Origin: Paenibacillus lentus
GTDB lineage: Bacteria; Bacillota; Bacilli; Paenibacillales; Paenibacillaceae
Direction: 5' to 3'
Length of the DNA stretch: 64,000 bases
Assembly (NCBI RefSeq): GCF_003931855.1
Contig: NZ_CP034248.1
Coordinates: forward strand, 4,154,001-4,218,000
Below, one piece after another: positions 27,345-36,179 of the stretch. A program made the translations under genes and the position numbers. A model generated the notes under the pieces. The model was not told the origin of the DNA and made no database searches. It saw only the letters and a program-made list of their open reading frames with translations. Position 1 is the first letter of the stretch. Each line of letters begins with the position of its first letter.

Positions 27345-27464
27345 GATATACCCTTTGCAAATTGCCAAGGGAATAGTACCCGGTTCATAGCCAAGATATT
27401 AGGTCGACATCACGCCACCATCAGCCGTGAATTACGTCAACATTCAGTAGCAGATGGCTATTAG
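27345..27464 (+). pseudogene. IS30-family transposase fragment
   Basis: The plus strand encodes IAKILGRHHATISRELRQ, the N-terminal helix-turn-helix of IS30-type transposases, followed by HSVADGY and a stop. Only about 35 residues can be read; the catalytic DDE domain is absent. It is a remnant inside the tRNA-Leu islet. Confidence 0.6.
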
Positions 27465-28178
27465 ACGGAACAAGCTCGGATCCGTAGCTAATTTCTCACA
27501 TTATACTGTTTCTTTGTTATTCTCAGTTGTCTTTTTTTAAATAATACCTATTTAGTAATAGCAAGGCACAAGGATTATCATGTTCTTGCTCATCATTTGT
27601 AATAATGAGTCCTTTGAAAATTACATACCGCTATTTCAGGCACGTTCCTCTTACCGCTGCGAAAGCAGAAGCAACCCAGCAGAAGCGCCAAAACGGTTTC
27701 CAGTTCAATTATCTAACCTGAGCGACTATCTTCTTGCTGAAATCAATCTGTGGTGGATTGAATTGCGATGACCGGCGGTAAGAGTCTCTAATGATACTTC
27801 TGCCTGGCCTGCGTCACTGCATAGGGGGCAGTCCGCTCGGATGAGGGGGAGTTTCGCACAAGCAACGAAACTATGATGTTGACCAACCATCAACAGCTTG
27901 AAATGGCTCTTATTTATCCAATGAGAATTGGTAGAAGTCTGTTATGCTTTCGTTCAGCTACAACGGCATCTCACCCATACATATTTTTGAAGGGAGGCAT
28001 GTAGCGTGTCAGATCAACCCATTCCATTACTCCACTACGGCGAACATTTATGTCCATCTTGACTATAGCTCGAAAATTTCTTCAGCCCAGGTGATGAGCG
28101 CTACATTGCAAATTCCAAATATGCAAAAAGCTCCTGAATCTCCACAAAAGGAAACTCAAGAGCTCGTTCATTATTAAT
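27465..28178. other. Right part of the islet without a recognised gene
   Basis: About 700 bases up to the tRNA. Plus-strand frames (27580-27771, 27944-28177) lack ribosome-binding sites and known domains; the second ends in PESPQKETQELVHY right at the att copy and could be the tail of a decayed gene. I see nothing that I can assign. Confidence 0.35.
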
Positions 28179-28265
28179 TGGTGCGGTCGAGAGGAGTCGA
28201 ACCTCCACGGGGGTAAGCCCACACGGACCTGAACCGTGCGCGTCTGCCAATTCCGCCACGACCGC
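28179..28265 (-). tRNA. tRNA-Leu(CAG)
   Basis: Minus strand. Acceptor arms GCGGTCG / CGACCGC, discriminator A and encoded CCA (28179-28181). The D-arm reads GGCGGAATTGGCAGACGCG. The anticodon stem CACGG/CCGTG closes the loop TTCAGGT with anticodon CAG. A long variable arm, as expected for class II tRNA-Leu, and a TTCGACT T-loop complete it. Its 3' 52 bases are duplicated at 24615-24666. Confidence 0.97.
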
Positions 28266-28502
28266 ATATTATGTTGTCTTGCAGAGTGTGTTCCGCAGCG
28301 ACAAGATATATAATAGCATGCCAGATCAAGAGAGTCAACCACCTTTTTGGGCCAACTTGTAATGTTCGGATTTGCCACAACCTACGAGCTTTTAACCCGT
28401 CATCCCTCATCCCCTGGAGCAATTGGAAGGTAATACCTCATTCAGATTGATACAACTTGATCTAGTCTTCATAATCCGCGCTGGCTCACTCCAGATCCTA
28501 TC
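28266..28502. other. Region between tRNA-Leu and the CMD-family gene terminator
   Basis: About 240 bases. It should hold the tRNA promoter. Both strands show only short frames without ribosome-binding sites. Confidence 0.4.
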
Positions 28503-28544
28503 TTTCAAAAAACTGTCCTTCAGGCTTTTAGAGCCTTTGGACAG
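28503..28544 (-). terminator. Rho-independent terminator of the CMD-family gene
   Basis: Minus strand CTGTCC...GGACAG with an inner GGCT/AGCC pair, followed by six T residues. It begins about 20 bases after the stop at 28566. Confidence 0.75.
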
Positions 28545-28565
28545 CTTTTTAAAGTACATTACACG

Positions 28566-28916
28566 TTACTGCACTATTGAACCCGTTGTAGACAAAACCT
28601 GCTGCACACGGGTTACTCCCTGCGATAAGGCGTTGCCAGCAAGCGCAGCGGAAGCTACCGCGACCGTCTCCAAGATTTCCGCGTCTGTAGCTCCTTTGGC
28701 TCGCGCCTCGTTCACGTGATAGAACGTGCAAACCTCCTGATTCATCGATAACGCAATTCCAATCGCGATAAGCTGCTTTGTCTTGGCATCAAGCGCGCCA
28801 TCGTTGAAGCTCTCCCCGGTAAAAGCGTGGTAGGCCTCTGTCACTCCGGGCATCACCTCTCCGTAACGATGAATCTCCTGTTTGTATGTGGCTATTTTAT
28901 CGCTGACAAGCGACAT
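28566..28916 (-). CDS. Carboxymuconolactone decarboxylase family protein (AhpD-like)
   Basis: A 116-residue all-helical CMD protein. The conserved part is ALDAKTKQLIAIGIALSMNQEVCTFYHVNEARAKGAT, read as three helices; it contains Cys and His in the pattern CxxYH instead of the CxxC of AhpD. This arrangement is common in small CMD proteins thought to act on peroxides or as general acid-base enzymes. AAAGGA precedes the ATG. It is monocistronic and is not closely similar to the CMD protein at 4160-4489. Confidence 0.85.
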   Translation of the reverse strand: MSLVSDKIATYKQEIHRYGEVMPGVTEAYHAFTGESFNDGALDAKTKQLIAIGIALSMNQEVCTFYHVNEARAKGATDAEILETVAVASAALAGNALSQGVTRVQQVLSTTGSIVQ

Positions 28917-29015
28917 GGACGGACATCCTTTCCTAAGTAAAGTGAATTTACAGTGTGCAACACAAAGTGCATTAACTCACACTTACTACGATAACCCTGT
29001 CCGCCCAAAAATATG

Positions 29016-29231
29016 CTATTCCTCCAGCGAAATTCGCGGTTCACTGGTGGGTTGAATGATGTAATTTCTATCCAGCTTAACAACATTGCGATTCGGTCTG
29101 CGGATTAATACGTGCGTATCATCCCAAGCCACGACGATGCCCCGGATGTCATTCTCTGGTATGGCATCCCTCACAACCCGCACTTTTTTGCCGGATAATC
29201 GATATTCGTTCAATTGTTCATCAGAAATCAC
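29016..29231 (-). CDS. Small conserved hypothetical protein
   Basis: About 71 residues, beginning MISDEQLNEYRLSGKKV and containing DIRGIVVAWDDTHVLIRRPNRN, a beta-rich pattern like a small SH3-type or Hfq-like barrel. I put the start at GTG because a near-perfect AAGGAGGTGA lies 11 bases upstream. An ATG eight codons earlier (29255) would place that site inside the gene and has no good site of its own. No function assigned. Confidence 0.7.
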   Translation of the reverse strand: MISDEQLNEYRLSGKKVRVVRDAIPENDIRGIVVAWDDTHVLIRRPNRNVVKLDRNYIIQPTSEPRISLEE

Positions 29232-29322
29232 GGGGACAATCACCTCCTTGCTCATATCTTAACATATCATCCACCGGTTTTATGCTTTATTTTTCGTTCT
29301 TTTCAACCCCTCAAAGGCACAG

Positions 29323-29355
29323 AAAAAGACCCCGCATTGTAATTCGCGGAGTCTT
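29323..29355 (-). terminator. Rho-independent terminator
   Basis: Minus strand AGACTCCGCG pairs with TGCGGGGTCT (one mismatch) followed by five T residues. It ends the transcript of the hypothetical gene at 29413-29751. Confidence 0.75.
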
Positions 29356-29412
29356 CATATATCGCGCGCACCTATCGATCAAACTGCAAAAACTAATCGA
29401 TATATCCCTGAT

Positions 29413-29751
29413 TTAACGTTGTGCATGCTCCCGACTGTCATTCTTCTCAAACCAGAAATCAAGCACTTTGGCTGACATCACCCGCTGCTCCAGATAAGCT
29501 ACCTGCTGAGGACTAAACTCATCTTTCCAAGGAATAGACAGCTCCTCGCACAGGCCTGCAATCGTTAGAAGCTGAGACCAGGCTACATAGCGTTTGTACC
29601 AGAAGAACTGGGGATGTTCAAGCATGTAGGGATAAAGGTCGTCAAATTCCGTATGTTTACAATCCAGGGCACGCTCAAAGATAACCTTTGCATCGGACAG
29701 TTTAGAAATAAAGAATTTCACGTCGACAACAGATTGATTTTGATCCCCCAT
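29413..29751 (-). CDS. Hypothetical protein
   Basis: About 112 residues, starting MGDQNQSVVDVKFFIS, largely helical, with many aromatic residues (HPQFFWYKRYVAWSQLL) and a final DFWFEKNDSREHAQR. I recognise no family. GGAGG lies seven bases before the chosen ATG, and a terminator follows. It sits just downstream of xpt but after the xpt terminator. Confidence 0.7.
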   Translation of the reverse strand: MGDQNQSVVDVKFFISKLSDAKVIFERALDCKHTEFDDLYPYMLEHPQFFWYKRYVAWSQLLTIAGLCEELSIPWKDEFSPQQVAYLEQRVMSAKVLDFWFEKNDSREHAQR

Positions 29752-29788
29752 TGATTTGCCTCCTCTCCCTAGTGCTCCCATTATATCG

Positions 29789-29816
29789 AAAAAAAACAGC
29801 CCTGCAAAGGACTGTT
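29789..29816 (-). terminator. Rho-independent terminator of xpt
   Basis: Minus strand ACAGTCC/GGGCTGT hairpin with a short loop followed by eight T residues, starting about 20 bases after the xpt stop. Confidence 0.8.
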
Positions 29817-29835
29817 GCAAAATTGGTACTATTTT

Positions 29836-30408
29836 TTAGTCAGCAAAAGTGACTTTTCCATCGGAAAGCGATGCAATCTGCACGAGTGACTCCAGGCGGA
29901 TTCCCTGCTCACGAATAGCCTTTCCCCCGGACTGGAACGTTTTCTCCACGACGATCCCCGCTCCAACTAATTCAGCTCCCGCGCGCTGAACAATTTTGAT
30001 GAGCCCGCGTGCGGCATCGCCGTTCGCGATTATGTCGTCTATGAACAGAATGCGATCATGCTCCGAAATGAAGTTGCGCGAGATCAAAATGTCCGTTACA
30101 ATCCCCTTCGTAAACGAGGGTACCCGTTCACAAAGCATATCGTCCTCTGCGAGCAACGTCTTCTTCCGACGCGCAAACACAAGGGGAACACCAAGCTCGT
30201 AAGCAGTAGCAAATGCGACGGAAATCCCGGATGATTCGACCGTAACCACGCGGGTAATGTTGTCTTCCTTGAAGCGCTTGGCAAATTCTTTGCCCATCTC
30301 CATCGTCAGCTCAGGATCAACTTGGTGATTGAGCAGAGCGTCAAGCTTAAGGACTTGCTCCGAGACAATAACTCCTTCTCTAGCAATTCGCTGTTTTAAT
30401 TTTTCCAT
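29836..30408 (-). CDS. xpt: Xanthine phosphoribosyltransferase
   Basis: A 190-residue purine-salvage enzyme that makes XMP from xanthine and PRPP. The PRPP-binding loop is ILFIDDIIANGDAARG (family signature VDDFLANG-like), with VVTVESSGISVAFATA and PLVFARRKK upstream. Length matches the family. GGGAGG lies before the ATG of MEKLKQRI; the open frame extends 16 codons further without a site. No guanine riboswitch is visible in the 160-base divergent promoter region, unlike B. subtilis xpt. Confidence 0.94.
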   Translation of the reverse strand: MEKLKQRIAREGVIVSEQVLKLDALLNHQVDPELTMEMGKEFAKRFKEDNITRVVTVESSGISVAFATAYELGVPLVFARRKKTLLAEDDMLCERVPSFTKGIVTDILISRNFISEHDRILFIDDIIANGDAARGLIKIVQRAGAELVGAGIVVEKTFQSGGKAIREQGIRLESLVQIASLSDGKVTFAD

Positions 30409-30568
30409 ACTTTTTCCTCCCGGGTCATCTCGTTTGTAACAAATTAACACAATCATTTCTTCGCTTCAATAAGGAATTACTCAAGACAGCAGGACAAGAT
30501 TAGTCATGTCCCCTTCCCTGGCAACATACCTTGTACTAATATATAGCACATCAGCCAGGGGGAAAACC

Positions 30569-31606
30569 ATGAAAAATGCCTTTGATGTTCTTAAAATTGC
30601 TTTTACTTTTATCGGTACCGTAGTTGGCGCTGGCTTTGCCACGGGTCGCGAAATCCTACAATTCTTCACCCAATACGGCAAATGGGGGGCGGTAACCATC
30701 CTCCTGACAACCGTACTGTTTATGTGGCTTGGCACGAAAATGATGCTCCTGGCTCATAGTATCAAAGCAACTTCCTATGAAGATTTAAATCGGCATCTAT
30801 TCGGAGATTATTTCGGCGGTTGGCTGAGCATCTTTACTTTAATCATACTGATCGGAGTGAATAGCGTCATGCTTGCCGGGGCTGGGTCCGTCTTTGTCGA
30901 ACACCTCGGCATGAATTACCAAATCGGGCTTTGGTTTACCTTGACTGGAACCTTCTTACTGCTGCGCAGAGGCATTGAGGGTGTGATGCAGCTCAACACA
31001 ATCGTCGTACCGATGATGCTCCTGCTTTCCATTGCGATCATCGCCTCGACTGCATTTTCTCCAAGCGCCATGAGCTTCATAACGCTAGGCACCGATAAAG
31101 GGATATTTACAGCCTGGGCTTCACCCCTACTCTACACCGCCTTTAACCTGTCCATGGCTCAAGCCGTGCTTGTTCCCATTGGAGGCCATACAACAAATCG
31201 ACGTACGATTATTTGGGGTGGAATCATTGGCGGCCTGGGCATCGGCTTCATGCTAATGGCCGCCCACTTTGCGTTATCCGCCTTCATGCCAGGGATAAGC
31301 CAATATGAAATTCCAATGGGGAGCATTGCTGCCCAGTTGGGAATCATCATCCAGTTCATCTACATTATTTTAATTTTCATGGAAATATTCAGCACCTTCG
31401 TCGCCGACGTATACGGCGTTACCCTGCAGCTCAAACAGCGGCTCAACGTTCGACCTTTCATAATTTCTATAGCCGTACTCATGGTTTGTTATTTCACCAG
31501 TCAATTCGGATTCAGCTCGCTTCTATCCGTATTATATCCGGCCTTTGGCGCCTTCTCCCTGCTCTGGGCTTGCGTCCTTGCCTCCTACAATCGAAATCGG
31601 GTTTAA
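30569..31606 (+). CDS. YkvI-type membrane protein (APC-superfamily transporter)
   Basis: A 345-residue integral membrane protein with about ten helices. The first helix has FIGTVVGAGFATGREILQFF, the unwound glycine-rich substrate helix of LeuT-fold carriers, and the family matches YkvI of B. subtilis. GGGGG lies just before the ATG. It is divergent from xpt and its last four bases overlap the end of the convergent yhaN-like gene. The substrate is unknown. Confidence 0.85.
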   Translation: MKNAFDVLKIAFTFIGTVVGAGFATGREILQFFTQYGKWGAVTILLTTVLFMWLGTKMMLLAHSIKATSYEDLNRHLFGDYFGGWLSIFTLIILIGVNSVMLAGAGSVFVEHLGMNYQIGLWFTLTGTFLLLRRGIEGVMQLNTIVVPMMLLLSIAIIASTAFSPSAMSFITLGTDKGIFTAWASPLLYTAFNLSMAQAVLVPIGGHTTNRRTIIWGGIIGGLGIGFMLMAAHFALSAFMPGISQYEIPMGSIAAQLGIIIQFIYIILIFMEIFSTFVADVYGVTLQLKQRLNVRPFIISIAVLMVCYFTSQFGFSSLLSVLYPAFGAFSLLWACVLASYNRNRV

Positions 31607-34600
31607 GCAAGATTTACGATTTGAGCTTTGGGAATTTGTGCTAGTATCCCTTCAACGACATGGGAATGACAAGTCATCATCACGATCTGGCGTTTGGAAG
31701 CGACCTCTTTCAGCACAGAAATAACGCCATGCAAACGATTTGCGTCGAAATTTACAAACAGGTCATCTAATAAAATAGGAATGCTGCGATGATGCGATAC
31801 TGCTTCAGCAAGAGCCAGCCTCATGGATAAATATAGCTGTTCAGCCGTTCCGCGGCTTAGTGCGGTGCTTCCGATCGGGCCATAGTCGCTATGCTCCGCC
31901 TGCAGCTCCTGGCTGCCCATCTTCAGAACAATACGTTCATACCGTCCATCCGTCATCTGTCGCAAATATGAGGATGCCAGCTTCAGGACTTCCGGCTGAC
32001 GCTCCTCTTCATACACTCTTCGGACTCGCGAAATCAATTCCTGAGATACGGCCATTACTGCATATTTATCCAGTATTTCCTGGAGCGCCGCCTCTTGCTC
32101 GGCGAGCTGCTGGTTGACATCAAGCTGCTTCCCCCGCTGCTCCAGGCTTTCCCGCTCCTGCAGCAATCTTCCTTTGCGTTCCTGAAGCTCTCTCCAAGCC
32201 CTCTCCTTGGCTTCGATCGCCTTCTGAGCCGCCGTCAACTGTCGCTGCAGTTCTTCCTCTGAACAGCTGCTCAGCAGCTCCTCCAGCTGGCTTTGCTTTG
32301 CAGGCTCAAGTCCGGAGAACATCACCGTTTCGAGCTGACGAATTTCTGTCTCCAACTCGGCACGGCGGCTGACCGCTGCGCTCCGGCGAAGAAACTCCTC
32401 TCCGTTTGCTGCATTCCCTTCCGCCAGCAACGACCGTTCTAATTCCTCTAATCGGCTCAACCGATCACGAAGCCGTTCCCGCTCTTCTTTGAGTGCATCC
32501 AGCTTGGAAGAGTTCAGCTCGCGCTGAGCCAATGTTTTCTCCGCAATCGAGAGTTGTGATATCGCCTCCAGTATCAGCCTGCCGTACGTTGCCTTGTGGT
32601 GATCCGCCAATGCCGCTCCCTGCTCTGATGCTTCGCTGTCCAGAGCGCTGTCCAGATCGTTCGATAGTTCCATGACCTCTTCTTGAAAAGCCGCATTCTC
32701 CGCATTTAACATCGACAGCCTAACCGACAATTGTTCTAAACGGCTCTGCCATTCTCTTCCTTGTTCCACCAGCCGGAACACGTCAAGCGCCGCTTCGGGC
32801 GACAGGCTCGACGAAAGCTGGCGTATCTGCAGCCACTGCTCCCATTCCTGGGCGAGCTCCCTAAATTGAGCCTCGCGCCTCGCCATTTCCCGCCCAGAAT
32901 GCTCGCAGCGATTCACCGCAGCTGCTGCACGCTGGCAGAACAGAGCCGTCTCTTCCGTGAGCGCAGCATGCCTCTGCTCCCACAGCTGCCATTGTTCCAT
33001 GAGCTGGCGAAGCTCCCGTTCCTTGCGCTCCCACTCTTCTAAATACTCCGATGACGACGACGTTCTAGGCTCGCGCCCTGCCGCGGTCAACGGATCGGAT
33101 ACGAGCTTGGCAAACAGCCCGCGCAGCCTCGCCTCACCTCTGGATAATTCATCCTCGCCTGGATAGCGCCGGGCATGGCCCTGCCGCTTTGTTTTCGACG
33201 TTTGTTTCAGGCCAAACCATAAATACACATCCATCCCGGCAAGAACGGCAAGCGTAGCCAGCGCCCCCCACAAAGAGCCTAATGATATCCAAATCGCACC
33301 GGGCAAAGCAATCGTCAGAGCAGCACAGCCGACCAGCAGCTTGCGGTACAACCCCTGAACTTGCCGGTTCGCCAGCACCTCCGCTTCCCTGTCACGCGTT
33401 TCGTTCAATCGGAACGAGGTGGCTTCATGCCAACGTTCCAGTTCCAATCTCAACTCACCCCAGGTGCGACGAATTTCATCCGGATGCTTCGGGGCAATCA
33501 TCGCAAACTCTCGTCGGCCAGTTTCTGCGCTCTGTTCCAAGCGCGACATTGCCGCGGAATAAGCTTCCTCAGCAGCGGCAGCTTCCTGCTCTAACTTATA
33601 TCGCTCATTTTGCAGCAGCTCCATTTCTTTATCATAAGCAGAAAATCGCATGCCAAATTGCCGGACGGCCTCCCGCTCGCCTACCGTACCCGCAAAAGAA
33701 GCCAGCTCCTGTTCCGTCCAATGCGCATCTATGCTGCGAAGACAATGAACAAGCCGCTGGCGGAGCGTTTGCTCCTCCGCTTCCAGTGCCGTGATTTCTT
33801 TAAGACGCGTCTCATAGCCCGTTAATTGACCATGAAGCATTCTGACAGCCTCCGCCCTTGCCAGCAATCGCCGGTTGGGGGTGAGCCTGTTTATTTCTTC
33901 CACAATAGCATCCACGCGACGCGTTAAATCAACTTGTTCGAGCAGCAGCCGCTCCTTGTCCTCCTGCAAAGCAATCCAGCGTGCATAACCCTGCTCGGGA
34001 AATGCCTCGTAAATAGGAAGCGACTCAAGCTCCATCTGTAACTTCTCACGATCCAACCAATCCCCGCGTATCAGCCAGGCCTTCTTCAGCTTCGCCAGCT
34101 CCTCGCCGCATTCTCCCCGTTCAGCCTCGCACCTGTCTAGCTCGAGCATGGTCTGCTCCAGCGCCTCAAGCACCTCATTGTAGCGGGGCAGCAGCAAGCT
34201 TGCAGCTTCTGCTTCTTGCTTCAGCCGCTCATAGCCTTGCAATAGCTGCGCCATGACCTGCGTACGCCCGCGGGGACGATAAAGCTTGTCCATCTCTTGG
34301 ACAATTTTTTTCTCCCCGCGAAGCACGGCTGTACCGCCGCCAATGCCAGCATAAAATAAAAATCGGCTCAGTTCATCCGATTGAAGCGCCGCTACCTCCT
34401 GCAGTTCAGTCAAGGATATGGCGAACAATTGCTTGAACATATCGCTGGACATACCTCCTAGCAGTTCGCGCTGCATCTCGTCCGGCGTTACTTCAAACAA
34501 GCTCCCCTCGCGATTGGTTCTAGTAATACGCAACCGTTCGCCCCGCATTCCCGGAGTCCTTCCTTCCGGCGGCTGCGCATAGCGCTCAATGACCCAGTGA

Positions 34601-34839
34601 TCGCCTTCCTCATCCAACAAGCTCAGCTGCCCGCCATGCGCACCGCCCCGGATCGGCTCATACCGCAGGGGGCCATACGTCCGCGCAGGAATGCCGAAGA
34701 GCATGGCCCTGACAAAACCGAGCAAGGTGCTTTTTCCTGCCTCATTTGGCCCATATAAGACAGTGACACGCCCCTCCATTTGCAGATCTAGACCGCTCAA
34801 ATGACCGAAGCCGCTGACCTGCAGCTTGTCCAGCCTCAT
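31603..34839 (-). CDS. yhaN: SbcC-like AAA ATPase, YhaN type
   Basis: A 1078-residue ATPase. The N-terminus has the Walker A GPNEAGKST at about residue 30 and LLGFVRAMLFG; the C-terminus has the signature ALSRGTAEQLYLSMRLALAEA and Walker B PILLDDLFVNFD. Between them are long coiled-coil regions interrupted near residues 500-545 by two hydrophobic segments (LTIALPGAIWISLGSLWGAL and the following stretch), a feature of YhaN that suggests membrane association. Its start overlaps the yhaO-like gene by four bases (ATGA). The pair resembles SbcCD and probably acts on DNA ends. Confidence 0.9.
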   Translation of the reverse strand: MRLDKLQVSGFGHLSGLDLQMEGRVTVLYGPNEAGKSTLLGFVRAMLFGIPARTYGPLRYEPIRGGAHGGQLSLLDEEGDHWVIERYAQPPEGRTPGMRGERLRITRTNREGSLFEVTPDEMQRELLGGMSSDMFKQLFAISLTELQEVAALQSDELSRFLFYAGIGGGTAVLRGEKKIVQEMDKLYRPRGRTQVMAQLLQGYERLKQEAEAASLLLPRYNEVLEALEQTMLELDRCEAERGECGEELAKLKKAWLIRGDWLDREKLQMELESLPIYEAFPEQGYARWIALQEDKERLLLEQVDLTRRVDAIVEEINRLTPNRRLLARAEAVRMLHGQLTGYETRLKEITALEAEEQTLRQRLVHCLRSIDAHWTEQELASFAGTVGEREAVRQFGMRFSAYDKEMELLQNERYKLEQEAAAAEEAYSAAMSRLEQSAETGRREFAMIAPKHPDEIRRTWGELRLELERWHEATSFRLNETRDREAEVLANRQVQGLYRKLLVGCAALTIALPGAIWISLGSLWGALATLAVLAGMDVYLWFGLKQTSKTKRQGHARRYPGEDELSRGEARLRGLFAKLVSDPLTAAGREPRTSSSSEYLEEWERKERELRQLMEQWQLWEQRHAALTEETALFCQRAAAAVNRCEHSGREMARREAQFRELAQEWEQWLQIRQLSSSLSPEAALDVFRLVEQGREWQSRLEQLSVRLSMLNAENAAFQEEVMELSNDLDSALDSEASEQGAALADHHKATYGRLILEAISQLSIAEKTLAQRELNSSKLDALKEERERLRDRLSRLEELERSLLAEGNAANGEEFLRRSAAVSRRAELETEIRQLETVMFSGLEPAKQSQLEELLSSCSEEELQRQLTAAQKAIEAKERAWRELQERKGRLLQERESLEQRGKQLDVNQQLAEQEAALQEILDKYAVMAVSQELISRVRRVYEEERQPEVLKLASSYLRQMTDGRYERIVLKMGSQELQAEHSDYGPIGSTALSRGTAEQLYLSMRLALAEAVSHHRSIPILLDDLFVNFDANRLHGVISVLKEVASKRQIVMMTCHSHVVEGILAQIPKAQIVNLA

Positions 34840-36164
34840 CGCCGAGCACCTCCCTTCGCCTCTTGCTCCGTTAACAGGCTCACCGCCATTTCCGCTGCCT
34901 GACGCACAAGTGCAGCCTTCTCTTCGCTTCCCAGTTCCCAGACAAGCTGGCGAAGTCTGCGGTGATCATGGACGGAGGACAGGGCAGTACCGACGAGCTC
35001 TTCCAGAAGCGCCTCCTCATGCTCCACAGAGTCCGCCAATCGCAGCAGTTCGCCGAGAAAGCTATCCTCCTGCAGCAGAGCTGTCCGATCTATCTCCGGA
35101 CCTGTCCTTATTTTCAGGCCGGCAGGCCATACGACCTTAGAAGCCGACAACCTGTCCAAACCAATCTCCTCGCCCTCTAACCGCTGACTTTCCCTGCGTC
35201 GCAATTCCTGGATAAGCTCCTCCCCCTCGGTGCCCGTTTGCAGCAGCGTGTGAAGCGCCCCCCTGCCCGTCAATACAAAACGGACAATTTGAAGCCTGCC
35301 GTCCGACTGCTCTCTCAGTTCATCGAGCTTCTCATTAGCCTGATCCCGCAATTGCTCCTCGCTGCTTAGACCAGTAATCGACAGCTCAGCTTCCAGCCAT
35401 CGAACGTGATCCAATGCTCGAAATGACAGCTCAGCTTGTCCATGCTGATCAACGTCCACGACGTAGCAGCCTTTCGCTCCGGTCTCCTTCAGACTGCGCC
35501 CTTGAATATTTCCGGGATAAACAACCCAGGGCGCTTCATGCAGAACTTGGCGCTTGTGAATATGCCCCAAAGCCCAATAATCATATCCGCTTTGCTGCAA
35601 ATCCCTAAGCGAACAAGGAGAATAAGCATCATGCCCCTCCTGTCCATCCACATTGGCATGAAGCAAGCCGATATGATAGAGCTCGGACGAAGGGTCCCTA
35701 TGAAATTGCAAAGACGTATTTTCCGTAACCGCTGAAGTCGGATAAGAAATGCCGCTGATTACAGCCACGGGCTGACCATCGCTCCGCCGCTGCGCAATTA
35801 CGCTTTCCACTGTAGAACCGAACACTGTAACATGCTCAGGGTGAGCCAGACGCAGCCTGCCCACATTCAGGGGGTCATGATTGCCATGAATTACATAGAC
35901 GGAAATGCCGTGAATCCCAAGCAAATCCCAGGCTTCCCGTAACCGCAACTGTGCGCGCAGCGAAGAATCAGAGGCGTCGTACACGTCCCCGCTCACCACA
36001 ATAAAATCCACTTGCTCGGCAATCGCCAGCTCGACCATGTAATGTAATGCGGCAAAAGTGGACTCCTGCAAATGCTGACGCAGCTTGCCAGGCACCCCGG
36101 ACATGCCTGCAAAAGGGCTATCCAGATGCAAATCTGCCGCATGAATAAATCGAAATGGTATCAT
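34836..36164 (-). CDS. yhaO: SbcD-like metallophosphoesterase/exonuclease, YhaO type
   Basis: A 442-residue calcineurin-like phosphoesterase. Metal-binding motifs in order: FIHAADLHLDSPF, VSGDVYDA, VIHGNHDPLN, GLLHANVDG and ALGHIHKRQVL. The C-terminal 170 residues form the capping region that contacts the ATPase partner. It is translationally coupled to yhaN, so the two are the subunits of one nuclease-ATPase complex, probably in DNA-end processing or repair. Confidence 0.92.
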   Translation of the reverse strand: MIPFRFIHAADLHLDSPFAGMSGVPGKLRQHLQESTFAALHYMVELAIAEQVDFIVVSGDVYDASDSSLRAQLRLREAWDLLGIHGISVYVIHGNHDPLNVGRLRLAHPEHVTVFGSTVESVIAQRRSDGQPVAVISGISYPTSAVTENTSLQFHRDPSSELYHIGLLHANVDGQEGHDAYSPCSLRDLQQSGYDYWALGHIHKRQVLHEAPWVVYPGNIQGRSLKETGAKGCYVVDVDQHGQAELSFRALDHVRWLEAELSITGLSSEEQLRDQANEKLDELREQSDGRLQIVRFVLTGRGALHTLLQTGTEGEELIQELRRRESQRLEGEEIGLDRLSASKVVWPAGLKIRTGPEIDRTALLQEDSFLGELLRLADSVEHEEALLEELVGTALSSVHDHRRLRQLVWELGSEEKAALVRQAAEMAVSLLTEQEAKGGARR

Positions 36165-36179
36165 ACATCCTCACTCGCT

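Larger units (their letters stand above)
24667..28178. mobile_element. AT-rich genomic islet integrated at tRNA-Leu(CAG)
   Basis: The 3.5-kb stretch lies between two exact 52-bp copies of the tRNA-Leu 3' part. It is visibly richer in A and T than the flanks and contains two small lipoprotein genes, a frameshifted secreted amidase, an IS30-type transposase fragment and a MITE-like element. I found no integrase or replication gene, so it is a decayed or deleted element that can no longer move on its own. Confidence 0.75.

Noticed and set aside
28423..28719. Plus-strand frame overlapping the CMD-family gene
   Set aside because: It is antisense to a gene with good start, terminator and domain.
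30409..30568. Guanine riboswitch upstream of xpt
   Set aside because: The 160-base divergent region lacks the conserved purine-riboswitch core and leaves too little room for it.
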